A DNA stretch of 64,000 nucleotides from positions 72,158 to 136,157 of the forward strand of contig JBFKQC010000002.1 in the NCBI GenBank assembly GCA_041627895.1. The letters run 5' to 3'. The translations under genes and the position numbers were made by a program. The notes beneath the pieces were generated by a model. It ran no database searches. It saw nothing but the letters and a program-made list of their open reading frames with translations, and was not told the DNA's origin. This stretch comes from JBFKQC01 sp041627895 (GTDB lineage: Bacteria > Pseudomonadota > Alphaproteobacteria > Rhodobacterales > Rhodobacteraceae). Each line of letters opens with the position of its first letter. Positions within the stretch are counted from its first letter, which is position 1. This document shows, one piece after another, positions 24,795 to 34,075 of this stretch.

Positions 24795-25853
24795 TCAATC
24801 CGGCACGGGCTGATCGCACAGCCGCGCCGCCGCCCGAAGATAGCGCCTTGCCATCTCAGGCCAGTTCCGGGGCGCGCGGATTTCCGGATTGCGAAGGTGG
24901 TCGATCGCCAGCCGCGCCCGGGTCAGGCAGCGCTGCAGCCCATAGACCCTGAGCAATGCGCCGGAGGGGCGCGGAAGTCCGGCCCGCTCGAGCCCGGACA
25001 GCAGCATCGGACCGATCCATTCCGCGCCGGCCAAGCCGCATTCCACGCCAAGCGCGTTGAATTCGTCGAAGGGATCGGCCAGCCGGACACCATGATCGAA
25101 CTCCACCCGGTCGAACACGACCGGGGGATCGGTCAGGCAGACATGTTCGGGTCGCAGATCGCCGTGGCCCTCGACCACGATGCCCTTCGCGGCGCGGTCG
25201 ATGATTTCCGAACGGCAAGCCGCCAGCGCCGACAGGCCGGTTTCCAGCACGTCGTCCCGCAGCGCAGGGCCAAGCCGCCCGCGCCACTCGCCAAGGTGGC
25301 GGATGTTGATCCGGGCCTCTCGCAGCAGCCTTGCGGCATAGGCGGGGCCTGCATCGACCGATCGCGGCCGGCTGCGATAGAAGGCGATCATCAGGTCGGA
25401 AACCGCGGCGATTTCGTGCGGCTCGGGCGCCGGGCCCGCCTCGATGCGGCGGATCAGCATTTCCGTTGCGGGCAGACGCACCGACTCGACCAGCCAGTCG
25501 ACCACGCGCCCCGGCCCGCCAAGCGCCAGCCCGCCGCCGGCCGGCTGCACCAGAGGCGTCAGTCCGCGGTAGATTTCGCCCGCGAGTTCCCGGTTCAGCC
25601 GGATCTCGTCGCGGCAGAGATGCGCCCGTGCGCGCAAGGTCCGCTGGTCGATATGCATCAGGCGGACCGGCTTTTTCAGCTTCCACGCGCGATCACGAGT
25701 CAGAAAGACCAGCGAGGCATGGGTTTCGATGCACTCCGGCTGCGGCTCTCCCGGCCAGGCGGCACCGCTTTCCAGAAAGGCGCGTTTCTCGGCCAGCGGT
25801 ACCTCGGGCGCCACATCTGCGCGTGCCGGGGCCCGCATGGCGCGCGAGACCAT
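24795..25853 (-). CDS. aminoglycoside-phosphotransferase-fold kinase-like protein
   Basis: 352 aa. The N-terminus 'PECIETHASLVFLTRDRAWKLKKPVRLMHID' and catalytic loop HGDLRPEH (230-237) with 'VFDRVEFD' (246-253) place it in the COG2187-type APH family. The same order is found in the N-terminal half of the fused protein at 36383-37900, so the two are paralogues with and without the AAA part. Asp232 is the catalytic base; a metal-binding Asp is in 'FDRVEFD'. The substrate is unknown and antibiotic modification should not be assumed. It follows the DUF2267 gene by nine bases. Confidence 0.85.
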   Translation of the reverse strand: MVSRAMRAPARADVAPEVPLAEKRAFLESGAAWPGEPQPECIETHASLVFLTRDRAWKLKKPVRLMHIDQRTLRARAHLCRDEIRLNRELAGEIYRGLTPLVQPAGGGLALGGPGRVVDWLVESVRLPATEMLIRRIEAGPAPEPHEIAAVSDLMIAFYRSRPRSVDAGPAYAARLLREARINIRHLGEWRGRLGPALRDDVLETGLSALAACRSEIIDRAAKGIVVEGHGDLRPEHVCLTDPPVVFDRVEFDHGVRLADPFDEFNALGVECGLAGAEWIGPMLLSGLERAGLPRPSGALLRVYGLQRCLTRARLAIDHLRNPEIRAPRNWPEMARRYLRAAARLCDQPVPD

Positions 25854-25862
25854 GCCGCGCGA

Positions 25863-26285
25863 TCAGTCCCAGAGTTCCTGTATCGGCTTGCGCATCGCGT
25901 GCCGGACCTGCTCGAATTCGCCGTCCGACAGATGCCGGCGCAGCAGGTCGAACACCGCCGCGACGGCGCGTTCGGGGTCATCGAGCGGCTCCTTGACGAA
26001 GCGTGATTCGATACGCGCCAGAAGATCGCGCTTGCCGCGGGGCTTCACCGGAGTGCTCGACGGGTTCCAGCCGTCGTAGAAGACCCCGCGCACCAGCACC
26101 GGCAACTGCGCGGCAAGGTTGGCGGCCTCGTCGACAGTCAGGAAATCCCGCACCGTGTGCAGCGTCTCGTGCAGAAGAAGATAGGCTCTGGGCTTTTCCC
26201 AACCCAGATCGTCGCAAAGCTCGTTGAGCCATTCGGCAAAAACCTGCGGCGAGTGATCGAGAGTCGCTATGCCAGTCGTGGCCAT
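25863..26285 (-). CDS. DUF2267-domain protein
   Basis: 140 aa. The pattern 'VFAEWLNELCDDLGW.KPRAYLLLHETLHTVRDFLTVDEAANLAAQLPVLVRGVFYDGW' is typical of DUF2267, a small helical domain of unknown function common in low-oxygen and nitrosative-stress gene clusters. There is no signal peptide or membrane span. Its ATG lies 67.5 bp from the centre of the FNR-type box at 26346-26359, reading leftward, the same distance seen for three other operons here. It is first in an operon with the kinase-like gene. Confidence 0.9.
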   Translation of the reverse strand: MATTGIATLDHSPQVFAEWLNELCDDLGWEKPRAYLLLHETLHTVRDFLTVDEAANLAAQLPVLVRGVFYDGWNPSSTPVKPRGKRDLLARIESRFVKEPLDDPERAVAAVFDLLRRHLSDGEFEQVRHAMRKPIQELWD

Positions 26286-26345
26286 GGCAGCACCTGTTCA
26301 TTTGTCGAACCAAATGAAGCATGCTCCGATCGCCGGTGCGCCGCA

Positions 26346-26359
26346 TTGACCGACGTCAA
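26346..26359. promoter_or_regulatory. FNR/Dnr-type box between divergent genes
   Basis: TTGACCGACGTCAA is a perfect TTGAC-N4-GTCAA palindrome. Its centre is 67.5 bp from the DUF2267 start (leftward) and 41.5 bp from the PRPP-synthase-like start (rightward). The leftward geometry matches the other boxes; the rightward one would give a leaderless transcript if used at -41.5. Confidence 0.8.
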
Positions 26360-26393
26360 TGCGCCCCTGCCACGGTTCGGGCGATCAGATAGC

Positions 26394-27401
26394 ATGTTGT
26401 TCTTCGCGTTGAAGGGGTCGGGTCTGCTGGGTCGCCGCGTCGCCGCGGCGGGCGGGTTCGAGTTGGCGCGGCACGAGGAACGCGCGTTTGACGGCGGCGA
26501 GCACAAGGCGCGCCCGCTGGTGGACGTGCGCGGGCGGGATGTCTTCGTGCTGCATTCGCTACAGGGCGGCGCGTCGGACTCGGCCAACGACCGGCTTGTG
26601 CGGCTGCTGCTCTTTCTGGCCACCTGCCGCGAAAACGGCGCCGCGCGGGTCACCGCCATCGCGCCCTATCTCGCCTATTCCCGCAAGGACCGGCAGACCA
26701 AGCCGTTCGATCCCGTCACCACGCGCTATGTCGCGCAACTGTTCGAGGCGGCCGGCGCGGACGTGGTCGTGACGCTGGACGTGCACAACATCATGGCATT
26801 CCAGAACGCGTTTCGCTGCCGCACCGTGCATCTTGCAACGGATCGCCTGTTCGCCGCCGACATTGCGGCCCGCGCGGGCACCGTGCCGCTGGCCGTGGTC
26901 TCGCCGGACCCCGGCGGCGTGAAACGCGCGCAACTGATGCGCGAGGCGCTGGAGGCGGCCACGAACAGACCGGTCGGCTTCGGTCTCATGGAAAAGCGGC
27001 GCAGCGCCGGCGTCGTCTCGGGCACGCATTTCGCCGGAGACGTCGAAGGCAGGGCCGTGCATATCGTCGACGACATGATCTGCGGCGGCGGAACGATGCT
27101 GCGCGCCGCCGAAGCGGTCCGAAGCCGCGGCGCGGCCGCGGTGCATGCCGTGGCGACGCATGGCCTGCTGACGCCCGAGGCCTTTGCCGCGCTCGCCGCG
27201 GACGCGGCGCTGGACGGGATCACGCTGACCGACAGCGTCGCGCCGTTTTCCGCCGCCGCGGCCGGTCTGCGAGGCAAGCTGCGCGTGATCGGGTGCGCGG
27301 GGCTCATCGCCGGTGCGATACAGGCGCTGCATCAGGGCGGGCCGATCGACGATCCGGCGCGGCTCTGCGCCGCCGAAGTGCCCCTGGACGGCGATCTGTG
27401 A
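26394..27401 (+). CDS. ribose-phosphate pyrophosphokinase-like protein
   Basis: 335 aa from ATG 26394 (MLFFALKGSG). Two phosphoribosyltransferase-like halves are present. The N-half has 'HEERAFDGGEHKARPLVDVRGRDVFVLHSLQGG' and 'YLAYSRKDRQTKP'; the ATP/metal loop is replaced by 'TLDVHNIMAFQN'. The C-half has the PRPP loop 'VHIVDDMICGGGTML', a variant of DDxxxTGGT. It would make PRPP from ribose 5-phosphate and ATP, but the altered loops suggest a divergent stress paralogue of the housekeeping Prs. Genes of this type recur next to FNR/Dnr-controlled stress genes. Confidence 0.87.
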   Translation: MLFFALKGSGLLGRRVAAAGGFELARHEERAFDGGEHKARPLVDVRGRDVFVLHSLQGGASDSANDRLVRLLLFLATCRENGAARVTAIAPYLAYSRKDRQTKPFDPVTTRYVAQLFEAAGADVVVTLDVHNIMAFQNAFRCRTVHLATDRLFAADIAARAGTVPLAVVSPDPGGVKRAQLMREALEAATNRPVGFGLMEKRRSAGVVSGTHFAGDVEGRAVHIVDDMICGGGTMLRAAEAVRSRGAAAVHAVATHGLLTPEAFAALAADAALDGITLTDSVAPFSAAAAGLRGKLRVIGCAGLIAGAIQALHQGGPIDDPARLCAAEVPLDGDL

Positions 27402-27510
27402 CCAATGCCGGATGCCGCGGCCGCCAGCCGGTCAGCCCGCGGCGTGCGGCGTCTGGACCCGACGACCGGAACACATCCGGCACCCGCACCGACAAGGCCG
27501 GCGCCGCCGA

Positions 27511-27524
27511 TTGACGGACGTCAA
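27511..27524 (+). promoter_or_regulatory. FNR/Dnr-type box upstream of groEL paralogue
   Basis: TTGACGGACGTCAA is a perfect TTGAC-N4-GTCAA palindrome with its centre 68.5 bp before the GroEL ATG at 27586. A start site near 27559 would leave a 27-base leader. Confidence 0.8.
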
Positions 27525-27585
27525 TGACGGACGCGCCATTCTGCGGGAAAGTCCGCCAAAGGCATCCCCGGCGGAGGCAAAGCCT

Positions 27586-29211
27586 ATGTCCTACAGAAAG
27601 CTGCTCTTTCATTCCGAAGCGCGTGAAAAACTCGCCAAGGGCACCCAGGCGCTGGCCGACGCGGTCAGGGTCACACTGGGACCGCGGTCGAAATCGGTGC
27701 TGATCCAGAAGAGCTTCGGCGCCCCGATCGTCTGCGACGACGGGGTGACGATCGCCAAGGAATTCAAGCTGAAGGACGCCGAAGAGGACATGGGCGCCCA
27801 GCTGCTGCGCCAGGCTGCCGAGCGCACCGGCGACGCGGTCGGCGACGGCACCACGACGGCCACGATCCTGGCCAATGCGCTGTTCGCCGAGGGTCTGCGC
27901 AACATCGCCGCGGGCGCGTCCGGGGTGGAACTGAGGCGCGGGTTCGAGGACGGCCTCGCCACGGCGGTCGAAGTGCTGCGAAAGCTGTCGCGGCCGGTAC
28001 GGTCGGTGCAGGAGAAACGCCAGGTCGCGGCGATCTCGGCGCATGGCACCGACAGCATCGGCGACATGGTCGCCGAGGCGATGGAGAAGGTCGGCGACGA
28101 AGGCGCGATCATGGTCGAGGAATCGCGCACGACCGAAACCGTGCTGGAGGTTGTCGAGGGCCTGCAATTCGACCGCGGCTATATCTCGCCCTATTTCGTG
28201 ACCGACGCCGAAACGCTGACGGCGCGGCTGGAAGAGCCCCTGATCCTGCTGCACGAGAAGAAGCTCAGCGGGCTGCGGCCGCTGATCCCGCTGCTCGAGG
28301 CGGTCATGCAATCGGGGCGGTCGCTGCTGGTTGTGGCCGAGGATTTGGACGACGAGGCGCTGGCGACGCTGGTGGTGAACAAGCTGCGCGGCACGCTGAA
28401 GGTGGTCGCGGTCAAGGCGCCCGGGTTCGGCGACCGGCGCAAGGCGATGCTGGAGGATATCGGCGTTCTGACCGGATGCAGGGTGGTGTCCCCCGATCTC
28501 GGGCTGGACATCGAAAAGCTGACGCCTGACGACCTGGGGCGCGCGGCCTCGGTCCGGATCGAACGGGAGGCCACGACGATCGTCGGCGGCGCTGGCGACC
28601 GGACCCAGATCGAGGCGCGGATCGCGCAGATCCGGCACCAGATCGCCGAGACGACAAGCGACTACGACCGCGAAAAACTGCAGGAACGTCTGGCCAAGCT
28701 GTCCGGCGGTGTCGCGGTGATCCGCGCCGGCGCGGCCACCGAGGCAGAGCTGAAATCGCGCAAGGAGGCGCTGGACGATGCGATCCACGCCACCAAGGCC
28801 GCGGTCGAAGAGGGCGTCGTGCCCGGCGGCGGGCTGGCGCTTGTGCGCGCGATCGACGCGGTCGAGGCCCTGGCCAAGACCTCCGAGGGCGACCGGCGCA
28901 CCGGGGTGCTGTGCCTGGCGCGGGCGCTCGGCGCGCCGGCCCGGCAGATCGCCGAGAACTCCGCCGAGGACGGCGGCGTGGCCCTGTCCGAGATGCGCAA
29001 GGGCAAGGGCGCCTGGGGCTTCGACGCGGCCCGGAACGTCTATACCGATCTGCAGAAGGCCGGCATCATCGACCCGACCAAGGTCGTTCGCATCGCGCTG
29101 GAGAACGCGGTCTCCGTGGCCGGGACGCTGCTGCTGACCGAGGCGACGATGGCCGAAGTCACCGAGGAAGACCCCAAGGCGCCGCACCGGATGATGGAAG
29201 ACTATGTCTGA
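27586..29211 (+). CDS. groL: GroEL/Hsp60 chaperonin paralogue
   Basis: 541 aa from ATG 27586, preceded by GGAGG. Chaperonin hallmarks are intact: 'VTLGPRSKSVLIQKSFG.P.VCDDGVTIAKE' at the ATP site, 'GDGTTTATILA', the apical helix 'GYISPYFVTDAE', and 'EEGVVPGGGLALVRA'. The C-terminus ends 'APHRMMEDYV' and lacks the Gly-Gly-Met tail of housekeeping GroEL. No groES precedes it; the housekeeping alphaproteobacterial gene is normally groES-groEL. Together with the FNR-type box, this suggests a secondary chaperonin made under low oxygen or nitrosative stress, using GroES from elsewhere (inference). Confidence 0.96.
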   Translation: MSYRKLLFHSEAREKLAKGTQALADAVRVTLGPRSKSVLIQKSFGAPIVCDDGVTIAKEFKLKDAEEDMGAQLLRQAAERTGDAVGDGTTTATILANALFAEGLRNIAAGASGVELRRGFEDGLATAVEVLRKLSRPVRSVQEKRQVAAISAHGTDSIGDMVAEAMEKVGDEGAIMVEESRTTETVLEVVEGLQFDRGYISPYFVTDAETLTARLEEPLILLHEKKLSGLRPLIPLLEAVMQSGRSLLVVAEDLDDEALATLVVNKLRGTLKVVAVKAPGFGDRRKAMLEDIGVLTGCRVVSPDLGLDIEKLTPDDLGRAASVRIEREATTIVGGAGDRTQIEARIAQIRHQIAETTSDYDREKLQERLAKLSGGVAVIRAGAATEAELKSRKEALDDAIHATKAAVEEGVVPGGGLALVRAIDAVEALAKTSEGDRRTGVLCLARALGAPARQIAENSAEDGGVALSEMRKGKGAWGFDAARNVYTDLQKAGIIDPTKVVRIALENAVSVAGTLLLTEATMAEVTEEDPKAPHRMMEDYV

Positions 29212-30094
29212 CGCCAGGGCCGCCCTGCCGCCCGCAAGGGGCAATGCCGCGGTCGCGGCGCGGCTGCGCGAATATTCCGGCCTGCTCGAGCAGCAGGGCG
29301 AAGACGGGTTCCGCATCCGCGCCTACCGCAATGCCGCCTCGGAAATCGACGCGCTCGGGAAACCGCTGGACGAGATTTTCCGCGATGGCGGCATGGACGG
29401 CCTGGTGCGGCTGCGCGGGATCGGCCGCGGGATCGCCGCCGCGATCGCCGAGATGCTGGCGACCGGCCGCTGGCGCCAGCTTGACCGGCTGAAGGGCGAG
29501 TTCACGCCGGAATCGCTGTTCCGCACGATCCCCGGCATCGGCCCCGAACTCGCGCACCGGCTTGCCGACGGGCTGGACGTCGACACGCTCGAAGAGCTCG
29601 AGACCGCCCTGCGCCTGAAGGGCGAAACGGTCGAGGGCATCGGCCCGCGCAGGCGCCAGGCCATCCTCGCCGCGCTGGGCGAAAGGCTGGCGCCGCTGCG
29701 GCGCAAGGCGGCGGCGGCCGGGTCGCGGCACGAGCCGCCGGTATCGCTGCTGCTGGATGCCGACGCGCTCTATCGCCGGAAGGCCGAGGCGGGCGAATTG
29801 CGGCTGATCGCCCCGAAACGGTTCAACCCGTCGGGCGCGGCGTGGCTGCCGATCCTGCACGCCCGGCGCGACGGCTGGCATCTGACGGTGCTGTTCTCGA
29901 ACACCGCGCGCGCGCACGAATTGGACCGGACGCGGGACTGGGTGGTGATCTATTTCCACGAGGACGACGGCCCCGAGGGCCAGCGAACCGTCGTGACCGA
30001 GCGCAAGGGTGCGCTGGCCGGCCGGCGCGTCGTGCGCGGGCGCGAGGCAGACTGCCAGGCGTATTACGCCGCCGCGCCCGGCCCGGCCGCGTGA
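29204..30094 (+). CDS. helix-hairpin-helix DNA-binding protein (PolX N-terminal type)
   Basis: 296 aa, starting eight bases before the end of groEL, so co-translated. The N-terminal about 165 residues match the 8-kDa and helix-hairpin-helix part of family X polymerases: 'NAAVAARLREYSGLLEQQGEDGFRIRAYRNAASEI', 'LRGIGRGIAAAIAEML', 'IPGIGPELAHRL' and 'VEGIGPRRRQAI'. The polymerase palm and PHP exonuclease parts are absent. They are replaced by about 110 residues with 'RFNPSGAAWLPILHARRDGWHLTVLFSNTARAHEL', of unknown fold. A DNA-binding or repair accessory role is likely. Coupling to a chaperonin is unusual. Confidence 0.8.
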   Translation: MSDARAALPPARGNAAVAARLREYSGLLEQQGEDGFRIRAYRNAASEIDALGKPLDEIFRDGGMDGLVRLRGIGRGIAAAIAEMLATGRWRQLDRLKGEFTPESLFRTIPGIGPELAHRLADGLDVDTLEELETALRLKGETVEGIGPRRRQAILAALGERLAPLRRKAAAAGSRHEPPVSLLLDADALYRRKAEAGELRLIAPKRFNPSGAAWLPILHARRDGWHLTVLFSNTARAHELDRTRDWVVIYFHEDDGPEGQRTVVTERKGALAGRRVVRGREADCQAYYAAAPGPAA

Positions 30095-30119
30095 CCCGGC
30101 GGCGGCGGGGCCCCGGGCG

Positions 30120-31391
30120 CTACTCCTTGATGTAGGGCTTGCCGTCCGCCGCCGGCGGACGCGCCCGGCCGATCAGGCCGGCCACCACGATGATCGTGGC
30201 GATATAGGGCGACATCGCCAGGAACTCGGACGGGATCGGCGTGTTCAGCAGCGCCAGCTTCTGCTGCAACGCGTCGGCGAAGCCGAACACCAGCGCCGCC
30301 ATCAGCGCCCCGACCGGGTGCCAGCGACCGAAGATCATCGCCGCCAGCCCGATAAAGCCGCGCCCGCCGGTCATCCCCTCGTCGAAGCGGCCGACCGATC
30401 CGAGCGTGAACCATGCCCCGCCGAACCCCGCAACCATGCCGCCCAGGGTGACGTGCACGTAGCGCGTCCAGTAGACGTCGATCCCCAGCGTGTCGGCGGC
30501 GCGCGGATGCTCGCCCACGGCGCGGGCGCGCAGGCCATGGCGAGTGTGGAACAGATAGTAGGTTGCCACCGCGACCAGGACCAGCGCGCCGTAGACAAAG
30601 ATGTTCTGGTCGAAGAACATCGGCCCGATCACGGGGATGTCGCCCAATAGCGGGATTTTCCACGACCGGAACACCGGCGCGTTGTTCAGGTGCCGCATCT
30701 CGGCAAAGACCTGGCTGCTGACATAGCTGGTCAGCCCCAGCACGAACAGGTTGATGACCACCCCGGCGATGATCTGGTCCATCCGGTAGGTGACGACCAG
30801 CGCGGCCAGGATGAAGCCGAAGAGGCCGCCGATCACCACCGCCGCCAGCAGGCCGCCCCAGCCGCCCAGCACCGACCCGGCCAGCGCGCCGGTGAAGGCC
30901 CCGGCCAGCAGCATTCCCTCGATGGCGATGTTGACCACCGCCACGCGCTCGCACAGCACGCCGGCCAGCCCGCCCAGCGCGATCGGCACGGCGCGGACCA
31001 TCGTCGCCTGCAGCATGCCGGTCAGCGAGAACGCCTTGCCCGCAGTGGCCCAGACCAGGAAGGCGGCCACCACCAGCGCCAGGCCGATGCCCAGCGACAG
31101 CGAGGTCCAGCGCACCCCGCCGCGCAGGAACTGCCGCGCGCCAAGAAAGGCGAGGACCGCCGCGGCGACATGGATGAACGGCCCCGAAGGCAGCACCAGA
31201 TCGGGCAGCGCGAACGGATCGCGCGGACGCGAAAGCCGGAACGTTGCGTCGCCGGTGGTGTCGATGCCGAAGACGAAGACCGTGAACAGCGCCAGCGCGA
31301 TCAGCAGCCCGCCGACGATCCGCGCCTGGCGCTCGCGCCCGGTGTCGATCCTGCGCGGCCGCGCCGCCGCGGTGTCGGTCGTCGCGGTCAT
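30120..31391 (-). CDS. BMP-type ABC transporter permease (second subunit)
   Basis: 423 aa from ATG 31391, which overlaps the stop of the upstream permease by four bases. About ten hydrophobic spans are visible; the core 'ERVAVVNIAIEGMLLAGAFTGALAG' is the hallmark of permeases for nucleosides and purines (BmpA/Nup/RbsC-like group). It ends 'DGKPYIKE'. With the neighbouring permease, double-domain ATPase and BMP binding protein it forms a complete importer. It converges on the helix-hairpin-helix gene, 26 bp away. Confidence 0.9.
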   Translation of the reverse strand: MTATTDTAAARPRRIDTGRERQARIVGGLLIALALFTVFVFGIDTTGDATFRLSRPRDPFALPDLVLPSGPFIHVAAAVLAFLGARQFLRGGVRWTSLSLGIGLALVVAAFLVWATAGKAFSLTGMLQATMVRAVPIALGGLAGVLCERVAVVNIAIEGMLLAGAFTGALAGSVLGGWGGLLAAVVIGGLFGFILAALVVTYRMDQIIAGVVINLFVLGLTSYVSSQVFAEMRHLNNAPVFRSWKIPLLGDIPVIGPMFFDQNIFVYGALVLVAVATYYLFHTRHGLRARAVGEHPRAADTLGIDVYWTRYVHVTLGGMVAGFGGAWFTLGSVGRFDEGMTGGRGFIGLAAMIFGRWHPVGALMAALVFGFADALQQKLALLNTPIPSEFLAMSPYIATIIVVAGLIGRARPPAADGKPYIKE

Positions 31392-32533
31392 GGCTTGTCT
31401 CCGGTCCGGGCGCGCGCCTTGCGGAAGCCCCAGGGAAAGATCGCGCGCACCAGCAGCGGTGCGGCGATGAAGACGATGATCAGCGCCTGGATGATGGCGA
31501 TCAGGTCGATGCTGACCCCGGCGTCGACCTGCATCTGCCGCCCGCCGGCCTCGAGCGCGCCGAAAAGCAGCCCGGCCATCAGCACGCCGACCGGATGCGA
31601 CCGGCCCAGAAGAGCGACGGCAATGGCGTCGAACCCGATCCCCGCCGAGAACCCCGGCGTCGCGCGGCCCAGCACGCCCAGCACCTGGTTCGCGCCCGCC
31701 AGGCCGGCCAGCGCGCCCGCGGTCGCCATCGCGGCCACGATGATCAGCTTCGACCGCATGCCGGCATAGCGCGCCGCCTCGGCGTTTTCGCCGCTGGCGC
31801 GGAACTCGAATCCGATGCGGGTGCGGAACAACAGCCACCAGACGAAGACCACCGCGATCAGAACCAGGAAAATGCCGGCATGAACCCGAAGATTGGGGTC
31901 GATCCATTCCAGCAGCCGCGGCAGCTCGGCGCTGTCGGGCACCGATTTCGACACCGGGTCCTGGCGCCCCTCGCGCTGCACCCAGGGCTGGCGCAACAGG
32001 TAATCGAGGATGCGGTAGGACATCAGGTTCAGCATGATCGTGGATATCACCTCGTGCGCGCCGGTCGCCGCGCGCAGGTAGCCCGCGATCGAGGCATAGA
32101 ACGCGCCCATCGCCGCCCCGGCCAGCAGGCACAGCGGCATCAGCACCACGAACGGCAGCCCGGGAAAGCTGAACCCCATGATCACCGCCGCCATGCCGCC
32201 CATCAGCAACTGGCCCTCGGCGCCGATGTTGAACAGCCCCGCGCGAAAGCCCAGCGCCAGCCCCAGCCCCGCCAGCACCAGCGGCGCCGCGGCGGTCAGG
32301 GTCTCGGACACGGCCTTGAGCGAGCCGACCGAGCCCTGCAGCAGCGCGACATAGGACCGCCCGATCGTCGGCAGGTCGACATTGGTCGCCAGCATCGTCA
32401 GCGCGCCGAGGATCAGCGCCACGATCACCGCAAAGACCGGCACGACGACCAGATCCTCGAAATCCGCCCTGCCCCGCGTGGTGCGCGCCAGCAGGCGGCT
32501 GATGTCCTCGTTGATACTCGCGCGATCCGTCAT
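31388..32533 (-). CDS. BMP-type ABC transporter permease (first subunit)
   Basis: 381 aa from ATG 32533, overlapping the ATPase stop by four bases. The permease signature is 'LGFRAGLFNIGAEGQLLMGGMAAVIMG', with further spans to about residue 360. A larger periplasmic loop (about 195-225) holds 'WVQREGRQDPVSKSVPDSAELPRLLEWIDP'. It would form a heterodimer with the next permease. Confidence 0.9.
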   Translation of the reverse strand: MTDRASINEDISRLLARTTRGRADFEDLVVVPVFAVIVALILGALTMLATNVDLPTIGRSYVALLQGSVGSLKAVSETLTAAAPLVLAGLGLALGFRAGLFNIGAEGQLLMGGMAAVIMGFSFPGLPFVVLMPLCLLAGAAMGAFYASIAGYLRAATGAHEVISTIMLNLMSYRILDYLLRQPWVQREGRQDPVSKSVPDSAELPRLLEWIDPNLRVHAGIFLVLIAVVFVWWLLFRTRIGFEFRASGENAEAARYAGMRSKLIIVAAMATAGALAGLAGANQVLGVLGRATPGFSAGIGFDAIAVALLGRSHPVGVLMAGLLFGALEAGGRQMQVDAGVSIDLIAIIQALIIVFIAAPLLVRAIFPWGFRKARARTGDKP

Positions 32534-34047
32534 GCCGCAGCCTTTCCACCCGCCATGGCCAGGCCCACCGCGTTCCGGTCGGCCTTGCCGCCGATGTTGT
32601 CGAACTCGGCCACGATCCGGCCCTTGAACATCACCAGGATCCGGTCGGCGAGCCCCATGATTTCATCCAGTTCGGACGAGACGATCAGCACCCCGTCGCC
32701 TTCGTCGCGGGCGGCGACCAGGCGGGTGTGGATGTACTCGATCGAGCCGATGTCCAGCCCCCGCGTCGGCTGCGCGGCGACGACCAGCTTGGTTTCGCGC
32801 TCCAGTTCGCGGGCCACCACCATCTTTTGCTGGTTGCCGCCGGAAAGATGCCCGGCTGACAGGTGCACGCTTGGGGTGCGCACGTCGAAGTCGATGCAAT
32901 AGCGCGCGGCGGCCTCGTGCACGCGGGTCCAGTCGATCTCGACCCCGCGAGCGAAATCGCCGCCGTAATAGCTGTTCAGCACCATGTTCTCGGCCACGGT
33001 GAAATTGGCGATCATGCCGCTTTTCTGCCGGTCCTCGGGGATATGGGCGATGCCCATGGCATGGCGCGCGCGCACCGAGGCGCGGGTGATCTCGCGCCCC
33101 AGGAAACTGAGACGCCCCTGCGCCACCGACCCGAGCCCGGTGATCGCCTCGACCAGCGCGGACTGGCCATTGCCCTGGACCCCGGCAATGCCGACAATCT
33201 CGCCCGAACGCACCGTCAGCGACAGGCGGTCGACGGCGATGTCGTCGTTTTCGCGCAGGACCACCAGGTTTTCGACCTCCAGCAGCGTCTCCGCCGGCGT
33301 GGCCTCGGCCTTGTCGACCTGGAAACTGACCGGGCGGCCCACCATCATCTCGGCCAGCTGTTCCTCTGTGACGGTCCTCGGATCGCCCTCGCCGGTGATG
33401 CGGCCGTTGCGCAGCACGCTGATACGGTCGGCGATGGCGAGAATCTCGTGCAGCTTGTGGGTGATGAAGACGATTGCCTTTCCTGCGTCGCGAAGCGAGC
33501 GGACGATGCCGAAGAACTCTTCGACCTCCTGCGGGGTCAGCACGGCGGTGGGCTCGTCCAGGATCAGCACCTCGGCGGACCGGAACAGAACCTTGAGGAT
33601 TTCGACCCGCTGCTGCAGACCCACGGGCAGGTGCTCGATCAGTTCGTCAGGGTCGACCTCGAGCCCGTAGCGCTGATTGATCTCGCGCACCTGCGCGCGC
33701 GCCTTGTCCAGGTCCAGTCGGTCGAGCCGTCCCACCGGCTCGACCCCCAGAACCACGTTTTCGGCCACGGTGAAGACCGGGACCAGCATGAAGTGCTGGT
33801 GCACCATGCCGATCCCGGCATCGATCGCGGCGCCGGGGCCGTCGAAGGCGACCGGCCTGCCGTCCATCAGGATCTGGCCGGCGTCGGCGTGGTAGAGCCC
33901 GCACAGCACGTTCATCAGCGTGGATTTGCCGGCTCCGTTCTCGCCCAGAAGGCCCAGAACCTCGCCGCCGCGGATCGACAGGTCGATGTCGGCATTCGCC
34001 ACGACCGGGCCGAAGCGCTTGGTTATCCCGCGCAGGTCAACGTCCAT
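32530..34047 (-). CDS. double-domain ABC ATPase of BMP-type (nucleoside-like) importer
   Basis: 505 aa. Two nucleotide-binding domains lie in tandem. The first is canonical (GENGAGKST, 'PVGLQQRVEILKVL', 'LILDEPTAVLTP'). In the second, Walker A is degenerate (GVQGNGQSAL) and the signature is 'HLSGGNQQKMVVAREL'. This is the YufO/NupO and RbsA-like layout of importers for nucleosides or sugars. It lies 28 bp after the binding-protein gene. Confidence 0.93.
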   Translation of the reverse strand: MDVDLRGITKRFGPVVANADIDLSIRGGEVLGLLGENGAGKSTLMNVLCGLYHADAGQILMDGRPVAFDGPGAAIDAGIGMVHQHFMLVPVFTVAENVVLGVEPVGRLDRLDLDKARAQVREINQRYGLEVDPDELIEHLPVGLQQRVEILKVLFRSAEVLILDEPTAVLTPQEVEEFFGIVRSLRDAGKAIVFITHKLHEILAIADRISVLRNGRITGEGDPRTVTEEQLAEMMVGRPVSFQVDKAEATPAETLLEVENLVVLRENDDIAVDRLSLTVRSGEIVGIAGVQGNGQSALVEAITGLGSVAQGRLSFLGREITRASVRARHAMGIAHIPEDRQKSGMIANFTVAENMVLNSYYGGDFARGVEIDWTRVHEAAARYCIDFDVRTPSVHLSAGHLSGGNQQKMVVARELERETKLVVAAQPTRGLDIGSIEYIHTRLVAARDEGDGVLIVSSELDEIMGLADRILVMFKGRIVAEFDNIGGKADRNAVGLAMAGGKAAA

Positions 34048-34075
34048 CGGCTTGCTCTCTGCCGGCCTGTCGGCG

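Noticed and set aside
24795..25853. Aminoglycoside resistance gene
   Set aside because: The APH fold is shared by many kinases; the protein resembles the COG2187-type stress-cluster group, so an antibiotic role is not supported.
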